The notes: a model not told the origin generated them from the sequence alone. A stretch of DNA of 64,000 nt from an uncultured Opitutaceae bacterium (GCA_937902925.1 CALFNN010000070.1:310001-374000); one strand, 5' to 3'. Numbered from the stretch's first letter, positions 1-10,809 are shown. Numbers and translations are program-made.

Positions 1-467
1 ACGGCGACGCGACGGCTCTCGCCGCCCTCGGCCAGGCACTCCTCGACGGCCGCGACCTGCCGGCGGATCCGGATCGCGCGGTTGCCACGCTCCAGCGCGC
101 GGCCCAAGCCGGCAGTGCCGACGCCGCCTACCATCTCGCCGAGCTTTACACGAAGGGCCTGCACGTCGCCCGCAACGAGACGAAGGCGTTTTCCTACACG
201 CTGCAGGCGGCCAACGGCGGTGTGTCGACCTCGATCTACAACCTTGGCGCGCTCTACGCCAACGGCAGCGGGACGAAGCGCGACTTCACCGAGGCGCTCG
301 CCTGGATGATCGTGGCGAAACACTACAATCTCGATTCCGGCAACCTGCAGCGCATCCGCGACTACGTTGCGAAGACCCAGCCGGATCAGGTTTCTGTCGC
401 CGAGCATCGCGCCGCCGAACGCATCCGCGCCATCGACACCGCGCGCGACGCCTGGGGGGAGCCGTAA
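1..467 (+). CDS. Sel1-repeat (TPR-like) protein, C-terminal part
   Basis: The gene enters from the left edge, so only about 155 C-terminal residues are visible, in the frame beginning at base 3. Sel1-type helical repeats are seen: ADAAYHLAELYTKG is followed by a second repeat with TSIYNLGALYANGSG, and AW after it marks the next helix. Sel1 repeats usually mediate protein-protein contacts. The protein ends with a charged helical tail and a TAA stop at 465-467. Its partner or process cannot be read from this fragment. Confidence 0.8.
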   Translation, partial: GDATALAALGQALLDGRDLPADPDRAVATLQRAAQAGSADAAYHLAELYTKGLHVARNETKAFSYTLQAANGGVSTSIYNLGALYANGSGTKRDFTEALAWMIVAKHYNLDSGNLQRIRDYVAKTQPDQVSVAEHRAAERIRAIDTARDAWGEP

Positions 468-635
468 GAGGATTCCCGGCTGGCCGATCGCGCAGACTTG
501 GCGCCGCACGATCGCGTCGAGTGCGCTCGTTCCGTGCGCACGGACATGCCGTCGTGCTCCGTTCCGGCACCACGCCCATCGCAGATTGCGCGTTGCCCGG
601 CGCCAGGGAGCCGTGTCTCCTGTCACTTGACCGCC

Positions 636-1394
636 ATGTCGCCCGCCGTTGTGTCCACCGTCTCGTCCGCCTCTCCGCCTCGCGATCCGCGGGAGCCGGT
701 CTTTCACGTTCACGGACTGGCGCGCATCTACGGCGAGGGCTCGGCCGCCGTCACCGCGTTGCGCGGCGTCGATTTCGACCTGTTCACGAGCGAACTGATC
801 GTGCTGCTCGGTGCGTCCGGCAGCGGAAAATCCACGCTGCTCAACCAGCTCGGCGGCCTCGACTCGCCGACTCATGGCACGCTGCTTTATCGTGGCACCG
901 ACCTCGCGAACTTCGACGAATCCGCCCTCACAAATTTCCGGCGCAACGCGGTGGGTTTCGTCTTTCAGGCCTACAATCTGATTCCGAGCCTTACGGCGCG
1001 CGAGAACGTCGCGCTCATCACCGAAATTTGTCGCGACCCGATGGCGCCGGAAGACGCGCTCGCGCTCGTCGGCCTCGCTGACCGTATGGATCATTTCCCG
1101 GCACAGCTCTCCGGCGGCGAACAACAACGCGTCGCCATCGCCCGCGCGATCGCCAAGCGCCCGGAAGTGTTGTTGTGCGACGAGCCGACCGGCGCGCTCG
1201 ACGTCCACACCGGCATCACGGTGCTCGAGGCCATCGAGCGCATCAACCGCGAGCTCGGCACTCTCGCGGTCATCATCACGCACAACGCCATCCTCGCCGA
1301 CATGGCCGATCGCGTCTTCACGCTATCCGACGGCCGCATCGTGAACGAACGCGTGAACGCCCAACGCGGTTCCGTCCGCAACCTCGCGTGGTGA
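636..1394 (+). CDS. ABC exporter ATPase (MacB/LolD/DevA type)
   Basis: A 252-residue nucleotide-binding subunit that powers the permease encoded next. It has Walker A ([11 protein letters not shown]), the ABC signature ([14 protein letters not shown]), Walker B ([11 protein letters not shown]) and an H-loop (IITHN). This arrangement is typical of the LolD/MacB/DevA subfamily that pairs with FtsX-like permeases. I chose the ATG at 636 because the upstream in-frame codons are low-complexity and not family-like. No Shine-Dalgarno is visible before it. With the permease and HlyD-like adaptor downstream it forms a tripartite exporter; the substrate is unknown. Confidence 0.9.
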   Translation: MSPAVVSTVSSASPPRDPREPVFHVHGLARIYGEGSAAVTALRGVDFDLFTSELIVLLGASGSGKSTLLNQLGGLDSPTHGTLLYRGTDLANFDESALTNFRRNAVGFVFQAYNLIPSLTARENVALITEICRDPMAPEDALALVGLADRMDHFPAQLSGGEQQRVAIARAIAKRPEVLLCDEPTGALDVHTGITVLEAIERINRELGTLAVIITHNAILADMADRVFTLSDGRIVNERVNAQRGSVRNLAW

Positions 1395-1478
1395 GTCCTC
1401 CCGGCATCAAGGCGCAGCGGACCGTGCTGGGGCGGCTGTCCCGGTCGCCCTGGATTCCGGCGTGAATCCGCCGCACTC

Positions 1479-3845
1479 GTGAGCCTGCTCGATCGCAAAC
1501 TTTTCCGCGACCTGCGGGCGTTGAAATCCCAAGCGTTCGCGGTCGCGCTCGTGATGGCCTGCGGTCTCGCGATGATGATCATGACGCGCTCGCTCATCCT
1601 TTCGCTCGAGACGGCGCGCGACACCTATTACGAGGAAAATCGTTTCGCCCAGGTGTTCGCGCGGCTGAAGCGCGCGCCGAATTCCGTTCGCGACCAACTC
1701 GCGGCCATTCCCGGAGTCACCACGGTCGAGACGGGCATTGCCATGCAGGTGACGCTTGACGTCCCAGGCCTGGCGGAGCCGGCGGTCGGCCTGCTCAACT
1801 CGCTCCCCGAGCATCACGCGCCCGTCCTCGACCGGCTCTATTTTCGCGCGGGGCGCGCACCGCTCGGCGACACGACCCGCGGTGAACTCGCGGTCAGCGA
1901 GGCTTTCTCCGACGCCCACGGCTTGAAACCCGGCGACACGCTTTCGGCGATTCTCAACGGCGCGAAACAAACCTTCCGCCTCTCCGGCATTGCGCTTTCG
2001 CCCGAGTTTGTCTTCGAAGCGCCGCCCGGCGCCGCGCTGCCCGATAACAAAACCTACGGCGTCTTCTGGATGCCCTACAAGGAGCTCGCCACCGCGTTTC
2101 AACTCTACGGCGCGTTCAACAATGTCGCCCTTACGCTGGCGCCGGGAGCTTCGGAGGGCGCCGTCATCGCGGCGGTCGACCGGGTGCTTCTGCCCTACGG
2201 GGGTCGTGGCGCCTACGGTCGCCACGACCATCCGTCGAACCGCCGGGTCGACGACGAGATTCGTGTTCTCCAAGGTCTCGCGGTCGCCTTCCCGCTCGTC
2301 TTCCTGAGTGTCGCCGCGTTCATGACCAATTCCGTGATGAGCCGGCAAATCGCACTGCAGCGGGAACAGATCGCGATGCTCAAGGCTTGCGGATTCGGCA
2401 ATGCGCAGGTCGGGGCGCATTATTTCAAATTCTCCCTCGCGATCGTGGTCGTGGGCGTCGGCCTCGGCGGAGTCGGTGGGGTGTTGCTCGGTCAGCAGCT
2501 CGTCCAGATGTATCATTTGTTCTTCCGCTTTCCCCGGCTCGATTTCCTCCTCGACACGAACGTGCTCGTGGCCGCCGCGCTGGTCAGCGCGCTCGCCGCC
2601 TTCGCCGGCGTGGCCGGCGCCGTGCGGCGCGCCGTGCGACTGCCACCCGCCGAGGCGATGCGGCCGGAGTCGCCCGCGAGCTACCGGCCGGCCCTGCTCG
2701 AACGCGCGGGCGCCGCGCGCTGGTTTTCGGCGTCGCTGCGGATGGCGCTGCGCAACATCGAGCGCCGCCCGGTGCGCAGCGGGCTCACGTGCCTGGCGCT
2801 CGCCCTCGCCACGGGAATCCTGATCGTCCCCAACTCGTTTCGCGACGGCATCGCCTACGTGATCGATTTCCAATGGGACATCGTGCAGCGCGAGACGGTG
2901 ACGCTTTCGCTCGTCGAGCCGGGCCCGTCGCGCGCGATCGCGGATTTTCGTCATCTGCCCGGCGTCGTGGTCGCCGAGCCATTTCGATTTGTCCCGATCG
3001 AATTGCGCGCGGGTCCGATCACGCGCCGGCTCATGCTGCAGGGCCTCCCCGCCCACGGCACGCTGAGCCGGGTGATCGACGCTCATCCGCGGCAACTCAC
3101 GCTGCCGGCCCGCGGCATCATCATTTCGGCCAAGCTCGCCGAGGTGCTCAAGGTTCAGCCGGGCGATCAAGTGATCGCGAAAGTGCTCGAGGGCGAGGAG
3201 CGCGAGCTGGCCGTGCGAATCGCGGGTCTCGCGGAAGATTTCGCCGGGACCGCCGCCTACATGGAACTGCATGCGCTCAACCGTCTCCTGCTCGAGGGCG
3301 ACCAAATCAACGGCGCCCACGTCGTGGTGGCAGGCGGGCACTGGGACGAATTCCTGCGTGCGATCAAGGTCACCCCGCGCATCGCCGGCTGCACGATCAA
3401 GAATTCGATTCGCGACGGCTTTCGCCAGACCACCGGCGAGAGCATCGGTCTGTTACAGCGGATCTATTCGTTTTTCGCCACGGTCGTGGCTTTCGGCATC
3501 ATCTACAACAGCGCCCGGATTTCGCTTTCCGAGCGCGCGCGCGAGCTCGCCACCCTGCGGGTGCTCGGGTTCACCCGCGGCGAAGTCGGCGCCGTCCTCG
3601 TGGGCGAGCTGGTCCTGCTCACGGTGGTCGCACTGCCGCTCGGCTTGTTGCTCGGTTCGAGTTTCGCGCGTGGAATCATCGTCAGCGTTAACACGGAGAC
3701 CGTGCGATTGCCACTGGTTCTGACGGCTTCCAACTATACCTTTGCCGTGCTGGTCGTGGCCGCGGCTTCGACGTTGTCGGCGCTGTTCGCCGCCCGCAAG
3801 CTGGCTGACATCGATCTGGTCAGCGCGCTCAAGGCACTCGACTGA
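1479..3845 (+). CDS. ABC exporter permease with two FtsX-like cores
   Basis: A 788-residue inner-membrane protein starting at GTG. The N-terminal membrane helix (about residues 17-37) is followed by a large periplasmic domain, then a cluster of helices around residues 265-385. A second membrane segment near 430-450, another extracytoplasmic domain and three final helices around 655-780 follow. This duplicated architecture is that of long FtsX-family permeases, which use the ATPase to move periplasmic domains rather than form a classical channel. The gene lies 84 bases after the ATPase and 17 bases before the adaptor, so an operon is likely. Confidence 0.88.
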   Translation: MSLLDRKLFRDLRALKSQAFAVALVMACGLAMMIMTRSLILSLETARDTYYEENRFAQVFARLKRAPNSVRDQLAAIPGVTTVETGIAMQVTLDVPGLAEPAVGLLNSLPEHHAPVLDRLYFRAGRAPLGDTTRGELAVSEAFSDAHGLKPGDTLSAILNGAKQTFRLSGIALSPEFVFEAPPGAALPDNKTYGVFWMPYKELATAFQLYGAFNNVALTLAPGASEGAVIAAVDRVLLPYGGRGAYGRHDHPSNRRVDDEIRVLQGLAVAFPLVFLSVAAFMTNSVMSRQIALQREQIAMLKACGFGNAQVGAHYFKFSLAIVVVGVGLGGVGGVLLGQQLVQMYHLFFRFPRLDFLLDTNVLVAAALVSALAAFAGVAGAVRRAVRLPPAEAMRPESPASYRPALLERAGAARWFSASLRMALRNIERRPVRSGLTCLALALATGILIVPNSFRDGIAYVIDFQWDIVQRETVTLSLVEPGPSRAIADFRHLPGVVVAEPFRFVPIELRAGPITRRLMLQGLPAHGTLSRVIDAHPRQLTLPARGIIISAKLAEVLKVQPGDQVIAKVLEGEERELAVRIAGLAEDFAGTAAYMELHALNRLLLEGDQINGAHVVVAGGHWDEFLRAIKVTPRIAGCTIKNSIRDGFRQTTGESIGLLQRIYSFFATVVAFGIIYNSARISLSERARELATLRVLGFTRGEVGAVLVGELVLLTVVALPLGLLLGSSFARGIIVSVNTETVRLPLVLTASNYTFAVLVVAAASTLSALFAARKLADIDLVSALKALD

Positions 3846-3862
3846 ACCCGCCCCATCTTTTC

Positions 3863-5110
3863 ATGAACGCAGCACCCCCGCCCTCGCCCATCGCCCGGAA
3901 GAACGGCCCGCCCGCCTGGCGCCGCCGTGCACCGCTGCTCGGTGGCCTGCTGCTTGTGGCGCTTATCGTAGTCGGACTCTGGCCGCGGGCCGTGCCGGTC
4001 GAGGTCGGGACCGTCTCGCGCGGACCGCTGGTGGTCACCGTCGACGAGCAGGGCATGACGCGCGTGAAAAATCGCTATGTCGTCTCGGCGCCGGTCGCGG
4101 GACAGTTGAGGCGGATCGACTGGAAGGCCGGCGCCGTGGTCGAGGCGGGCCAGACCGTGCTGGCGACCCTGGAGACGAGTGGCGCGGATTTTCTCGACGC
4201 CCGCAGTCTCGCACAGGCCGGGGCGCGCGTGCATGCGGCCGAGGCTGGGCGCGAAGCGGCACTGGCACAACGTGAACGGGCCCGGGCTACGGCCAAGATG
4301 TTTGCCGACGACCTGGTGCGCTTGAAACAGCTCTACGCCGAGAAAGCCCTGTCGTCGCAGGAATACGACGCCGCGCAGATGCGCGCCACCACGACCGCCC
4401 AGGACGAACGCGCCGCCGCGTTCGCGTTGCAGGTGGCGGATTTCGAGTTGCAACAGGCCAGGGCGCTCCTCGTGCGAGGACAACCCGGCGGGGGCGCCGA
4501 GCCGCTGGTCGTCGTCTCACCGGTCAATGGTCGAATTCTCCGGGTTCTTCAAGAGAGCGCACGAGTGGTGCCGGCGGGGTTTCCGTTGATGGAGGTGGGT
4601 GATCCGGCCGACCTCGAGGTTCGAATCGAAGTGCTGTCGCGCGATGGGGTGGCGGTGAAACCCGGAGCCCGCGTGATTCTCGAACAGTGGGGCGGTCCGG
4701 ATCCGCTGGCGGCGCGTGTTCGCCTGGTCGAGCCGTCCGCCTTCACGAAGATTTCCGCCCTCGGCGTCGAAGAACAGCGGGTCTATGTCGTCGCCGACTT
4801 CACCGATCCGCTCGAACGGCGCCCCACCCTCGGCGACAACTATCGCGTCGAGGCCAGAATTGTGACTTGGGAGAGCACGAACGCACTGCGGGCGCCGGCG
4901 GGCGCGTTGTTTCAACACGACGGCGCCTGGCAGGCCTTTGTCGTCAATGGCGGCCGCGCCCGCCGGGTCTCGGTGAAAACCGGCCACAGCAACGGCATTG
5001 AAACTGAAGTGCTGGATGGTCTCGCCTCGGGCGACAAAATTGCAGTCTATCCTGGCGACAAAGTCGACGACGGCACGCGGGTCAGGCCGCTCGCCATCGG
5101 CGAGCGCTAG
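3863..5110 (+). CDS. HlyD/MacA-like periplasmic adaptor subunit
   Basis: A 415-residue adaptor expected to link the inner-membrane permease to an outer-membrane channel. A single membrane anchor lies at about residues 26-44. A biotinyl-lipoyl half ([17 protein letters not shown]), a long alpha hairpin rich in Ala, Glu and Arg (about 110-195) and the second lipoyl half ([13 protein letters not shown]) follow, then beta-barrel domains. This order is diagnostic for membrane fusion proteins. It is the third gene of the exporter operon. Its TAG stop overlaps the stop of the convergent pdxH-like gene inside a shared CTAG at 5107-5110. Confidence 0.9.
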   Translation: MNAAPPPSPIARKNGPPAWRRRAPLLGGLLLVALIVVGLWPRAVPVEVGTVSRGPLVVTVDEQGMTRVKNRYVVSAPVAGQLRRIDWKAGAVVEAGQTVLATLETSGADFLDARSLAQAGARVHAAEAGREAALAQRERARATAKMFADDLVRLKQLYAEKALSSQEYDAAQMRATTTAQDERAAAFALQVADFELQQARALLVRGQPGGGAEPLVVVSPVNGRILRVLQESARVVPAGFPLMEVGDPADLEVRIEVLSRDGVAVKPGARVILEQWGGPDPLAARVRLVEPSAFTKISALGVEEQRVYVVADFTDPLERRPTLGDNYRVEARIVTWESTNALRAPAGALFQHDGAWQAFVVNGGRARRVSVKTGHSNGIETEVLDGLASGDKIAVYPGDKVDDGTRVRPLAIGER

Positions 5111-5745
5111 GGAAACAGCCACTCCGGCCGCCATCCCGCCTCATTGCGCACGAAGCGCTGGCGATCGTGATGTCGAAAAGGGCGTTGCTGCCAGAACTCG
5201 ATTCGTTGCGGGACTACCCGCCAACCCGACCAATGCGTTGGGCGCGGAACGGCGCCAAATGGAAATCGCAGGGCCGTTGCCGCAACGGACTGCTCAAGGA
5301 CAAAGCGCCCCGCCATCGGCTGGGATTGCCGCGACGCCCACGCGCCGAGCTGGCTCAGGCGTGGACGGGTGGCAAAATACTCGTCGGCCTCCGCGCCATC
5401 GACCGGTTCGGCTTGACCGTCGATCCGCACCTGTCGCTCGAGTTTCGGCCAATGAAAACACAGGGCGGCATGCGGGTTGGCGCGGAGTTCCACACTCTTG
5501 GGGCTCGTGAGGTTCGTGTAGAAAACGAGCCCGCGTGCATCGGCCTGTTTCAACAATACGATGCGCACCGCCGGCCGTCCCGCGGCATCGACCGTGGCCA
5601 GGGACATGGCGGTCGCATCCGTGGCCTCGGCGACGCGCGCCGCCGCAAGCCACTCGAGGAATCGTGCGATCGGATTGACTTCGGACACCCCGAGACTGTG
5701 GCCGATCCGGCCCCGAGCCGCTGCCCATGGCTTGGCCAACGACAC
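5107..5745 (-). CDS. PdxH-like pyridoxamine 5'-phosphate oxidase, divergent paralogue
   Basis: About 212 residues from a GTG start. The family oxidises pyridoxamine or pyridoxine phosphate to pyridoxal phosphate with FMN. Recognisable blocks are [29 protein letters not shown] and the C-terminal [16 protein letters not shown]. The canonical ending RxSRLHDRxxY is changed to [11 protein letters not shown] here, so substrate range may differ. A second, more canonical PdxH is encoded at 36843-37481. The start is uncertain; a downstream GTG (VSEVNP) is an alternative. The gene is convergent with the exporter operon. Confidence 0.8.
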   Translation of the reverse strand: MSLAKPWAAARGRIGHSLGVSEVNPIARFLEWLAAARVAEATDATAMSLATVDAAGRPAVRIVLLKQADARGLVFYTNLTSPKSVELRANPHAALCFHWPKLERQVRIDGQAEPVDGAEADEYFATRPRLSQLGAWASRQSQPMAGRFVLEQSVAATALRFPFGAVPRPTHWSGWRVVPQRIEFWQQRPFRHHDRQRFVRNEAGWRPEWLFP

Positions 5746-5807
5746 GCAGGGTTTGCCCGCGGTATTTGACTTGCAGCGGCCGACCGGGGAGCGTGGGCGC
5801 CCGAAAA

Positions 5808-7169
5808 ATGCCGCGCCTCAACGACACCATCGCCGCACTGGCGACCCCCGCGGGCACCGCCGCGATCGCCGTCGTGCGTGTAAGCGGACCGGATACCGCG
5901 CGGCTCGGCCGGGATCTTTTCGGCGAACTTCCCCCACCCCGCACCCTGCGGCGCGCCGATTACCGCACTGTCGGCGGCGCCGTGGTGGATGACATATTGT
6001 TCACCTATTTCCAGGCACCGCATTCCTATACGGGAGAAGACTCCCTCGAAGTGTCGTGTCATGGGAATCCATTCATCGCCCAGAAAATCCTCGAGGATTT
6101 TTTTGCACGCGGATGCCGCCCGGCGGACCCGGGTGAATTCACCCAACGCGCATTTCTCAACAGCCGGATGGACCTAAGTCAGGCCGAAGCCGTGATGGAC
6201 CTGATTCACGCCCGAAGCGACCGGGCGCTCGCCGCCGCGAATCAGCAATTGCGCGGCTCGCTCGGCCGGCGGATGGACGCATTGGTCCATGTCCTCCTCG
6301 GGGTCCTCGCCAGGGTCGAGGCGTATATCGATTTTCCGGACGAGGACCTTCCGTCGGAGGATCGAGCAATCGTCGCGCGTGAGCTGGAAAGTATTGCCAG
6401 CGAAACAGGCGGGCTTCTCGCCACCAGTCACTTTGGCGAAATGCTGCGCGACGGGATCAAGACGGTGATTCTTGGCGCGCCAAACGCCGGCAAGAGCAGC
6501 TTGCTGAATTGCTTGGTTGGGAAAAGCCGGGCCTTGGTCAGCCCGGAGCCTGGCACCACTCGAGATTTTATCGAAGAGCGGATCATTGTGGGTTCTCATT
6601 GCCTGCGTATCATCGACACCGCCGGCCTGAACCCCTCGCCCACTCCGCTTGAGCGGCTTGGTATGGAAAAGACCTTTGAACGCGCCACAGAGGCTGACCT
6701 TCTCCTGCTTGTTTTCGACTCCGCGGCCCCAGTGCAGAATTTGCCCGGCGAAATCATAAGAAAAGCTCGCTCATGCAAATCTCTCATAGTGTTTAATAAG
6801 AGCGATTTAAATTCAATACCGACTCCACCCGCCGGTCTCGGTCTCGATCAAATTCGATCGCTGCATGTATCCGCCCTCACTGGAGCAGGGATCGATGCCT
6901 TAACATTTGCCATCCAGGAGCTAGCCAACGAATTTCAAAGCTCGGTCGGAAGCGAGCTTATCGCAATCAATGCGAGGCATTCTCACGCCTTGGCTCAGGC
7001 TCGCGAGTGCCTAGCTGAAGCGCAGTCAAAACTTTCTCTCGACGCCCCCATAGAGTTGCTCGCGAGCGATCTTCGCGGCACCTTGGCCGCTTTTGAGGGA
7101 ATTTGCGGAAAGATTGATAACGAACGGATGCTTGATGCACTATTTGCAACATTTTGCATCGGAAAATAG
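5808..7169 (+). CDS. mnmE: tRNA modification GTPase MnmE
   Basis: 453 residues. Together with MnmG it installs the carboxymethylaminomethyl group on wobble uridine 34 of certain tRNAs. The N-terminal folate-binding domain ([16 protein letters not shown]), helical domain and inserted GTPase are complete: G1 GAPNAGKSS near residue 222, G3 DTAG, G4 NKSD, and the invariant C-terminal CIGK. The ATG at 5808 fits the family start [16 protein letters not shown]. From roughly base 6700 onward the DNA becomes visibly AT-richer, and this continues through mnmG. mnmG follows after 57 bases. Confidence 0.97.
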   Translation: MPRLNDTIAALATPAGTAAIAVVRVSGPDTARLGRDLFGELPPPRTLRRADYRTVGGAVVDDILFTYFQAPHSYTGEDSLEVSCHGNPFIAQKILEDFFARGCRPADPGEFTQRAFLNSRMDLSQAEAVMDLIHARSDRALAAANQQLRGSLGRRMDALVHVLLGVLARVEAYIDFPDEDLPSEDRAIVARELESIASETGGLLATSHFGEMLRDGIKTVILGAPNAGKSSLLNCLVGKSRALVSPEPGTTRDFIEERIIVGSHCLRIIDTAGLNPSPTPLERLGMEKTFERATEADLLLLVFDSAAPVQNLPGEIIRKARSCKSLIVFNKSDLNSIPTPPAGLGLDQIRSLHVSALTGAGIDALTFAIQELANEFQSSVGSELIAINARHSHALAQARECLAEAQSKLSLDAPIELLASDLRGTLAAFEGICGKIDNERMLDALFATFCIGK

Positions 7170-7226
7170 AATAAGCATTCAAGGACACGGACAAAATCGC
7201 AACACCGTCGGGGCTTGCTCAATATA

Positions 7227-9092
7227 ATGTTTCATAGCGGCTTAATCTACGACGTGATCGTGTGCGGAGGCGGCCATGCCGGTGTTGAAGCGGCATTGGC
7301 TTCATCTCGAATGGGCGCCTCTACGCTCCTTCTAACAGGCAATATTGATACGATCGCCCAAATGAGCTGCAATCCCGCGATCGGCGGCCAAGCCAAAGGT
7401 CAAATGGTTCGCGAAATCGATGCGCTCGGTGGCGAGATGGCAATCAACACAGACGTGACGGGAATTCAATTTCGACTACTCAATGAGTCCAAAGGCCCGG
7501 CAGTCCAATCCCCGAGAGCACAGTGCGACAAAAAAGCTTATCAATTCCGACTAAAGCACACTCTGGAACTTCAGCCGAATTTGGAGATTTTTCAGGCCAC
7601 TGTTGCGGGGTTGATTTTCGAAAAAGGTAAAGCGGTCGGCTGTCGGACCAATCTCGACATTGAATTTCGCGGGCGAACTGTTGTCGTAACCACAGGCACG
7701 TTTCTGCGAGGCCTGATGCACATTGGACAAAACAAGAATGAAGGCGGGCGTTTGGGCGATTTCAGCGCCAAAACATTGTCCTCAAGTTTTCTTGACGCCG
7801 GTATAGAGCTTCGCCGGTTCAAAACTGGGACACCGCCGCGACTGTTGGGGCGCAGCATCGATTTCGGCAAGATGCAGGAACAAAAGGGCGACCCCAATCC
7901 AGTTTTTTTCGCGTTCCATGACACCCGCACCGATTCGGATTTGTTCCACGTGGAACAAACCGGCGAGCGTCGCTCCGGGTGGTCTCCGGGTTGTGAACAA
8001 GTTTCATGTTGGATGACCTACACGACGGATGAGACCGCACGCGTGGTCCGCGACAACCTTAATAAGTCCGCGATGTATAGCGGCGACATAGAAGGCGTGG
8101 GGCCAAGGTATTGCCCAAGTATTGAAGATAAGTTTGTGCGTTTTTATGACAAGCCCCGACACCTGCTTTTCCTCGAACCAGAGGGCAGGGCAACGAACGA
8201 ATTCTATGTGAATGGCTTGTCAACAAGTCTGCCGTTTGACGTGCAGCTTCGAATGATCCATAGCATTCCCGGGTTGGAGAACGCCCAAATTCTTCGTCCT
8301 GCTTACGCTGTCGAATACGATTTCGCGCCACCAACCCAGTTATACGCATCGCTCGAGTCAAAAAGGGTCGAAAACCTCTTCTTTGCCGGGCAAATCAATG
8401 GCACATCAGGATATGAGGAAGCTGCGGCTCAAGGCCTCGTCGCCGGCGTCAATGCCGCCAACAAGGTTAGGGGAGAGCAGCCGCTCATTATACAACGGCA
8501 TGAGGGTTACACGGGGGTGCTGATCGACGACCTTGTAACGAAAGGGACCAACGAGCCCTACCGCATGTTCACCAGTCGGGCCGAGCATCGACTATTGTTT
8601 AACCACGGGAGCGCCGAGTTGCGGATGATCGAGCATTCGAAACGTCACAACATTTTGTCTCGCAATAGGGTTAAACTTATCGAGGCAAAAGCGGCGAAGA
8701 TCAAACAGTGGACGAGCTTCTTGGAGGAGAATAGGGTAAACGGCAGCACGTGGGGCGAATCAATCCGACGTGATCGGCATACGGCCGATTTACCGAACGA
8801 CTTTACTAAAGAGACGCCGGCAGTCCGCGATGAAGTGCTTTATCGTGTTATTTATCATGGTTATATAACGAGAGAGCAGCGCCATATCGAGAAGCTTTCT
8901 CAAGTCGATCGAGTCAAGCTTCCCCAAAACCTTGACTACCTTTCGATTCGCAGTTTGCGACGAGAAAGCGCTCTAAAGCTTGCCGAGGCCAAGCCAATGA
9001 CCCTTGGTCAAGCCAGTCGCATAAGTGGCGTGAACCCATCTGACATAAGCATCTTAATGGTAGTCGTCCAAGCCCTCAACAGCGGCGGTTAA
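7227..9092 (+). CDS. mnmG: tRNA U34 carboxymethylaminomethyl-modifying enzyme MnmG (GidA)
   Basis: About 621 residues from ATG 7227; a TTG at 7215 is less likely. It is the FAD-dependent partner of MnmE. Seen are the dinucleotide-binding [19 protein letters not shown], the [11 protein letters not shown] signature, [12 protein letters not shown] and the C-terminal FTSRAEHRL segment. Around residues 228-250 there is an extra stretch containing DLFHVEQ, absent from typical MnmG. Its DNA is a perfect parS palindrome at 7940-7959. The gene is less GC-rich than its neighbours, with many AT-ending codons. Confidence 0.96.
   Translation: MFHSGLIYDVIVCGGGHAGVEAALASSRMGASTLLLTGNIDTIAQMSCNPAIGGQAKGQMVREIDALGGEMAINTDVTGIQFRLLNESKGPAVQSPRAQCDKKAYQFRLKHTLELQPNLEIFQATVAGLIFEKGKAVGCRTNLDIEFRGRTVVVTTGTFLRGLMHIGQNKNEGGRLGDFSAKTLSSSFLDAGIELRRFKTGTPPRLLGRSIDFGKMQEQKGDPNPVFFAFHDTRTDSDLFHVEQTGERRSGWSPGCEQVSCWMTYTTDETARVVRDNLNKSAMYSGDIEGVGPRYCPSIEDKFVRFYDKPRHLLFLEPEGRATNEFYVNGLSTSLPFDVQLRMIHSIPGLENAQILRPAYAVEYDFAPPTQLYASLESKRVENLFFAGQINGTSGYEEAAAQGLVAGVNAANKVRGEQPLIIQRHEGYTGVLIDDLVTKGTNEPYRMFTSRAEHRLLFNHGSAELRMIEHSKRHNILSRNRVKLIEAKAAKIKQWTSFLEENRVNGSTWGESIRRDRHTADLPNDFTKETPAVRDEVLYRVIYHGYITREQRHIEKLSQVDRVKLPQNLDYLSIRSLRRESALKLAEAKPMTLGQASRISGVNPSDISILMVVVQALNSGG
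7940..7959. promoter_or_regulatory. parS centromere-like site inside mnmG
   Basis: A 20-bp perfect palindrome whose 16-bp core, TGTTCCACGTGGAACA at 7942-7957, matches the bacterial parS consensus TGTTNCACGTGNAACA at every defined position. ParB (Spo0J) binds parS and loads SMC to segregate the origin region. In the mnmG frame it encodes Leu-Phe-His-Val-Glu-Gln within an insertion not usual for the protein. No other match was seen in the window. This points to an origin-proximal location. Confidence 0.85.
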
Positions 9093-9102
9093 ATTCCAAT
9101 AC

Positions 9103-9708
9103 GTGGACAACGCCGCTCGCACCGCCGACTACCATGCCATCATGGCGGCCCGCCGCCGCGACCTTCGCGAACAGCTTGCGGGCGTCCTCGGGACGAAACA
9201 CGAATTCGTCTGGGAACTCGGCTGTGGCCACGGTCATTTTTTGACGGCCTACGCCCACGCGCATCCCAAGGATCTTTGTATCGGCATCGATTTGGCCTCT
9301 GACCGTGTCTCGCGCGCTATCCGCAAGCGCAATCGCGCGAGCCTCGGCAACCTTTACTTTCTGCAAGCTGAAGCCCGCCTGTTTCTGGAAAACTTGCCGA
9401 GTAAGTCTGCCTTCAACCGCCTCTTCATTCTGTTTCCCGATCCCTGGCCAAAGCTCCGCCACCACAAGAACCGGATAATAAACGCGGATTTCCTCGCCGC
9501 GGCCGCGCGGAACGCAACGGAGGGAGCTCGGCTCTATTTTCGCACCGACCACGAGTCCTACTTTTTGTCCGCCCTGACTGTGATTTCTACCCATCGCGAC
9601 TGGTCGCTCGTCGATGAGCCATGGGGCTTCGAACATCCGACTGTGTTTCAAAGCCGCGCGTCAAAATATCAGTCGTTGGTGGCAGCCGCGGCCGGTCCGC
9701 GACCATAA
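9103..9708 (+). CDS. trmB: tRNA (guanine-N7)-methyltransferase TrmB
   Basis: 201 residues from GTG 9103. It uses S-adenosylmethionine to methylate G46 in the tRNA variable loop. The SAM site WELGCGHGHFL and the family signature FILFPDPWPKLRHHKNRI are present, as is the terminal TVFQSRASKYQ segment. The gene starts 10 bases after mnmG, giving a three-gene tRNA-modification cluster. The ATG at 9142 is an alternative start but would shorten the N-terminus. GC content returns to the level of the rest of the window here. Confidence 0.93.
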   Translation: MDNAARTADYHAIMAARRRDLREQLAGVLGTKHEFVWELGCGHGHFLTAYAHAHPKDLCIGIDLASDRVSRAIRKRNRASLGNLYFLQAEARLFLENLPSKSAFNRLFILFPDPWPKLRHHKNRIINADFLAAAARNATEGARLYFRTDHESYFLSALTVISTHRDWSLVDEPWGFEHPTVFQSRASKYQSLVAAAAGPRP

Positions 9709-9843
9709 GCCCGCCGCGAATATTGGCGGCTCCGGCTTACTATCTTTAGGCCGCAGGATTCGGGCCATTTCAGGGGTTGACGGAGGGTAGGGCGTTGGCC
9801 TTCCTGTTGCCCTTTCATCCGCTTCCCGCCGCGCCAAGTAACC

Positions 9844-10737
9844 ATGTCACGAGTCACAAAACTCGCTTTTACGCTTCTATCTCTTGCTTTCGCCCTGCCG
9901 GCGTCTGCGGCGGAATCCACGAGCGTGGCCCCGGCCGCCGAGGCGCTCTTCCATGTCGGGTTCTTTCCGATCACGAATAGCATGGTCACAAGCTGGGTGG
10001 TCGCGGTGGTGCTCATTGTGGCCATCCGTCTCGCCATCAAGCGGCCCAAGCTGATTCCGTCGCGCGGTCAGGCCATCGTTGAAAACCTCGTCCAAGGCAT
10101 CTTGGACCTGACTTCGCCGATCGTCGGCAGCAAAGTCGCGAAGCCGACCTTCCCGCTGCTGATTGGTCTGTTCACCTTCATTCTCATCCAAAATTGGAGC
10201 GGCCTCTTCCCGGGCGTCGGGACCGTTTACATGACGAGCCACGAAACCGGTGAATGGATGGAGTTCGTCCGGCCCGGCAACGCCGACATGAACGGAACCC
10301 TCGCGCTCGCCGCCGTGGCGTTCATCGGCTGGTTCTACTTTATCATGCGCTATGCCGGCCCCGCCTTCGTGCTGAAGGATATTTTCGGCAACAAGGCCGA
10401 CAAAAAGGAAACTCCCGCGGTCATCTACTATCCGCTCTTCGTTATTTTCTTTGGCGCCGGCCTCATTGAGATCGTCTCGATTCTCTTCCGTCCGGTTTCG
10501 CTTTCCTTCCGGCTCTTCGGCAACATTTTTGGCGGCGAAAACCTGATGCACGCCATGAGCGGCATCCAGAAGTGGGGGCTGCCCGCGCCGTTTTACTTCC
10601 TCGAATTGCTCATCGGTTTTGTGCAGGCGTTTGTGTTCATGCTCCTCGTCAGCGTCTACATCGGACTCATCTGCAATCACGGCGACGACCATCACGAAGC
10701 CCACGGACACGGCGCCGCCAAGGACGCGTCGCACTGA
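9844..10737 (+). CDS. atpB: F1Fo ATP synthase subunit a
   Basis: 297 residues, first gene of the atp operon. Subunit a provides the two half-channels that carry ions to the c-ring. An N-terminal signal-like segment ([16 protein letters not shown]) precedes several membrane helices. The conserved arginine helix is seen in [20 protein letters not shown]. The C-terminus is His-rich ([19 protein letters not shown]). No atpI is seen upstream. The 135-base gap before it has a TTGACG at 9777 but no clear -10 partner. The start has no Shine-Dalgarno. Confidence 0.96.
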   Translation: MSRVTKLAFTLLSLAFALPASAAESTSVAPAAEALFHVGFFPITNSMVTSWVVAVVLIVAIRLAIKRPKLIPSRGQAIVENLVQGILDLTSPIVGSKVAKPTFPLLIGLFTFILIQNWSGLFPGVGTVYMTSHETGEWMEFVRPGNADMNGTLALAAVAFIGWFYFIMRYAGPAFVLKDIFGNKADKKETPAVIYYPLFVIFFGAGLIEIVSILFRPVSLSFRLFGNIFGGENLMHAMSGIQKWGLPAPFYFLELLIGFVQAFVFMLLVSVYIGLICNHGDDHHEAHGHGAAKDASH

Positions 10738-10809
10738 TCAACCCCTTTCCCGCCGGGACCGTGCCACAGGCGCGGACGGCAGGACTCCAACCAAAAAACA
10801 GATACCATC

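Noticed and set aside
1407-3341. A 644-codon open frame on the minus strand across the permease gene
   Set aside because: Typical GC-rich shadow; its composition is Arg/Asp/Glu/Gly noise and the plus-strand permease has clear family structure.
7227-9708. DnaA boxes (TTATCCACA) near mnmG as evidence of oriC in the window
   Set aside because: No clear cluster was found; the parS site suggests proximity but the origin itself is not here.
9777-9805. TTGACG as a -35 box for the atp operon
   Set aside because: No convincing -10 at 16-18 bases; a single hexamer is too weak to call a promoter.
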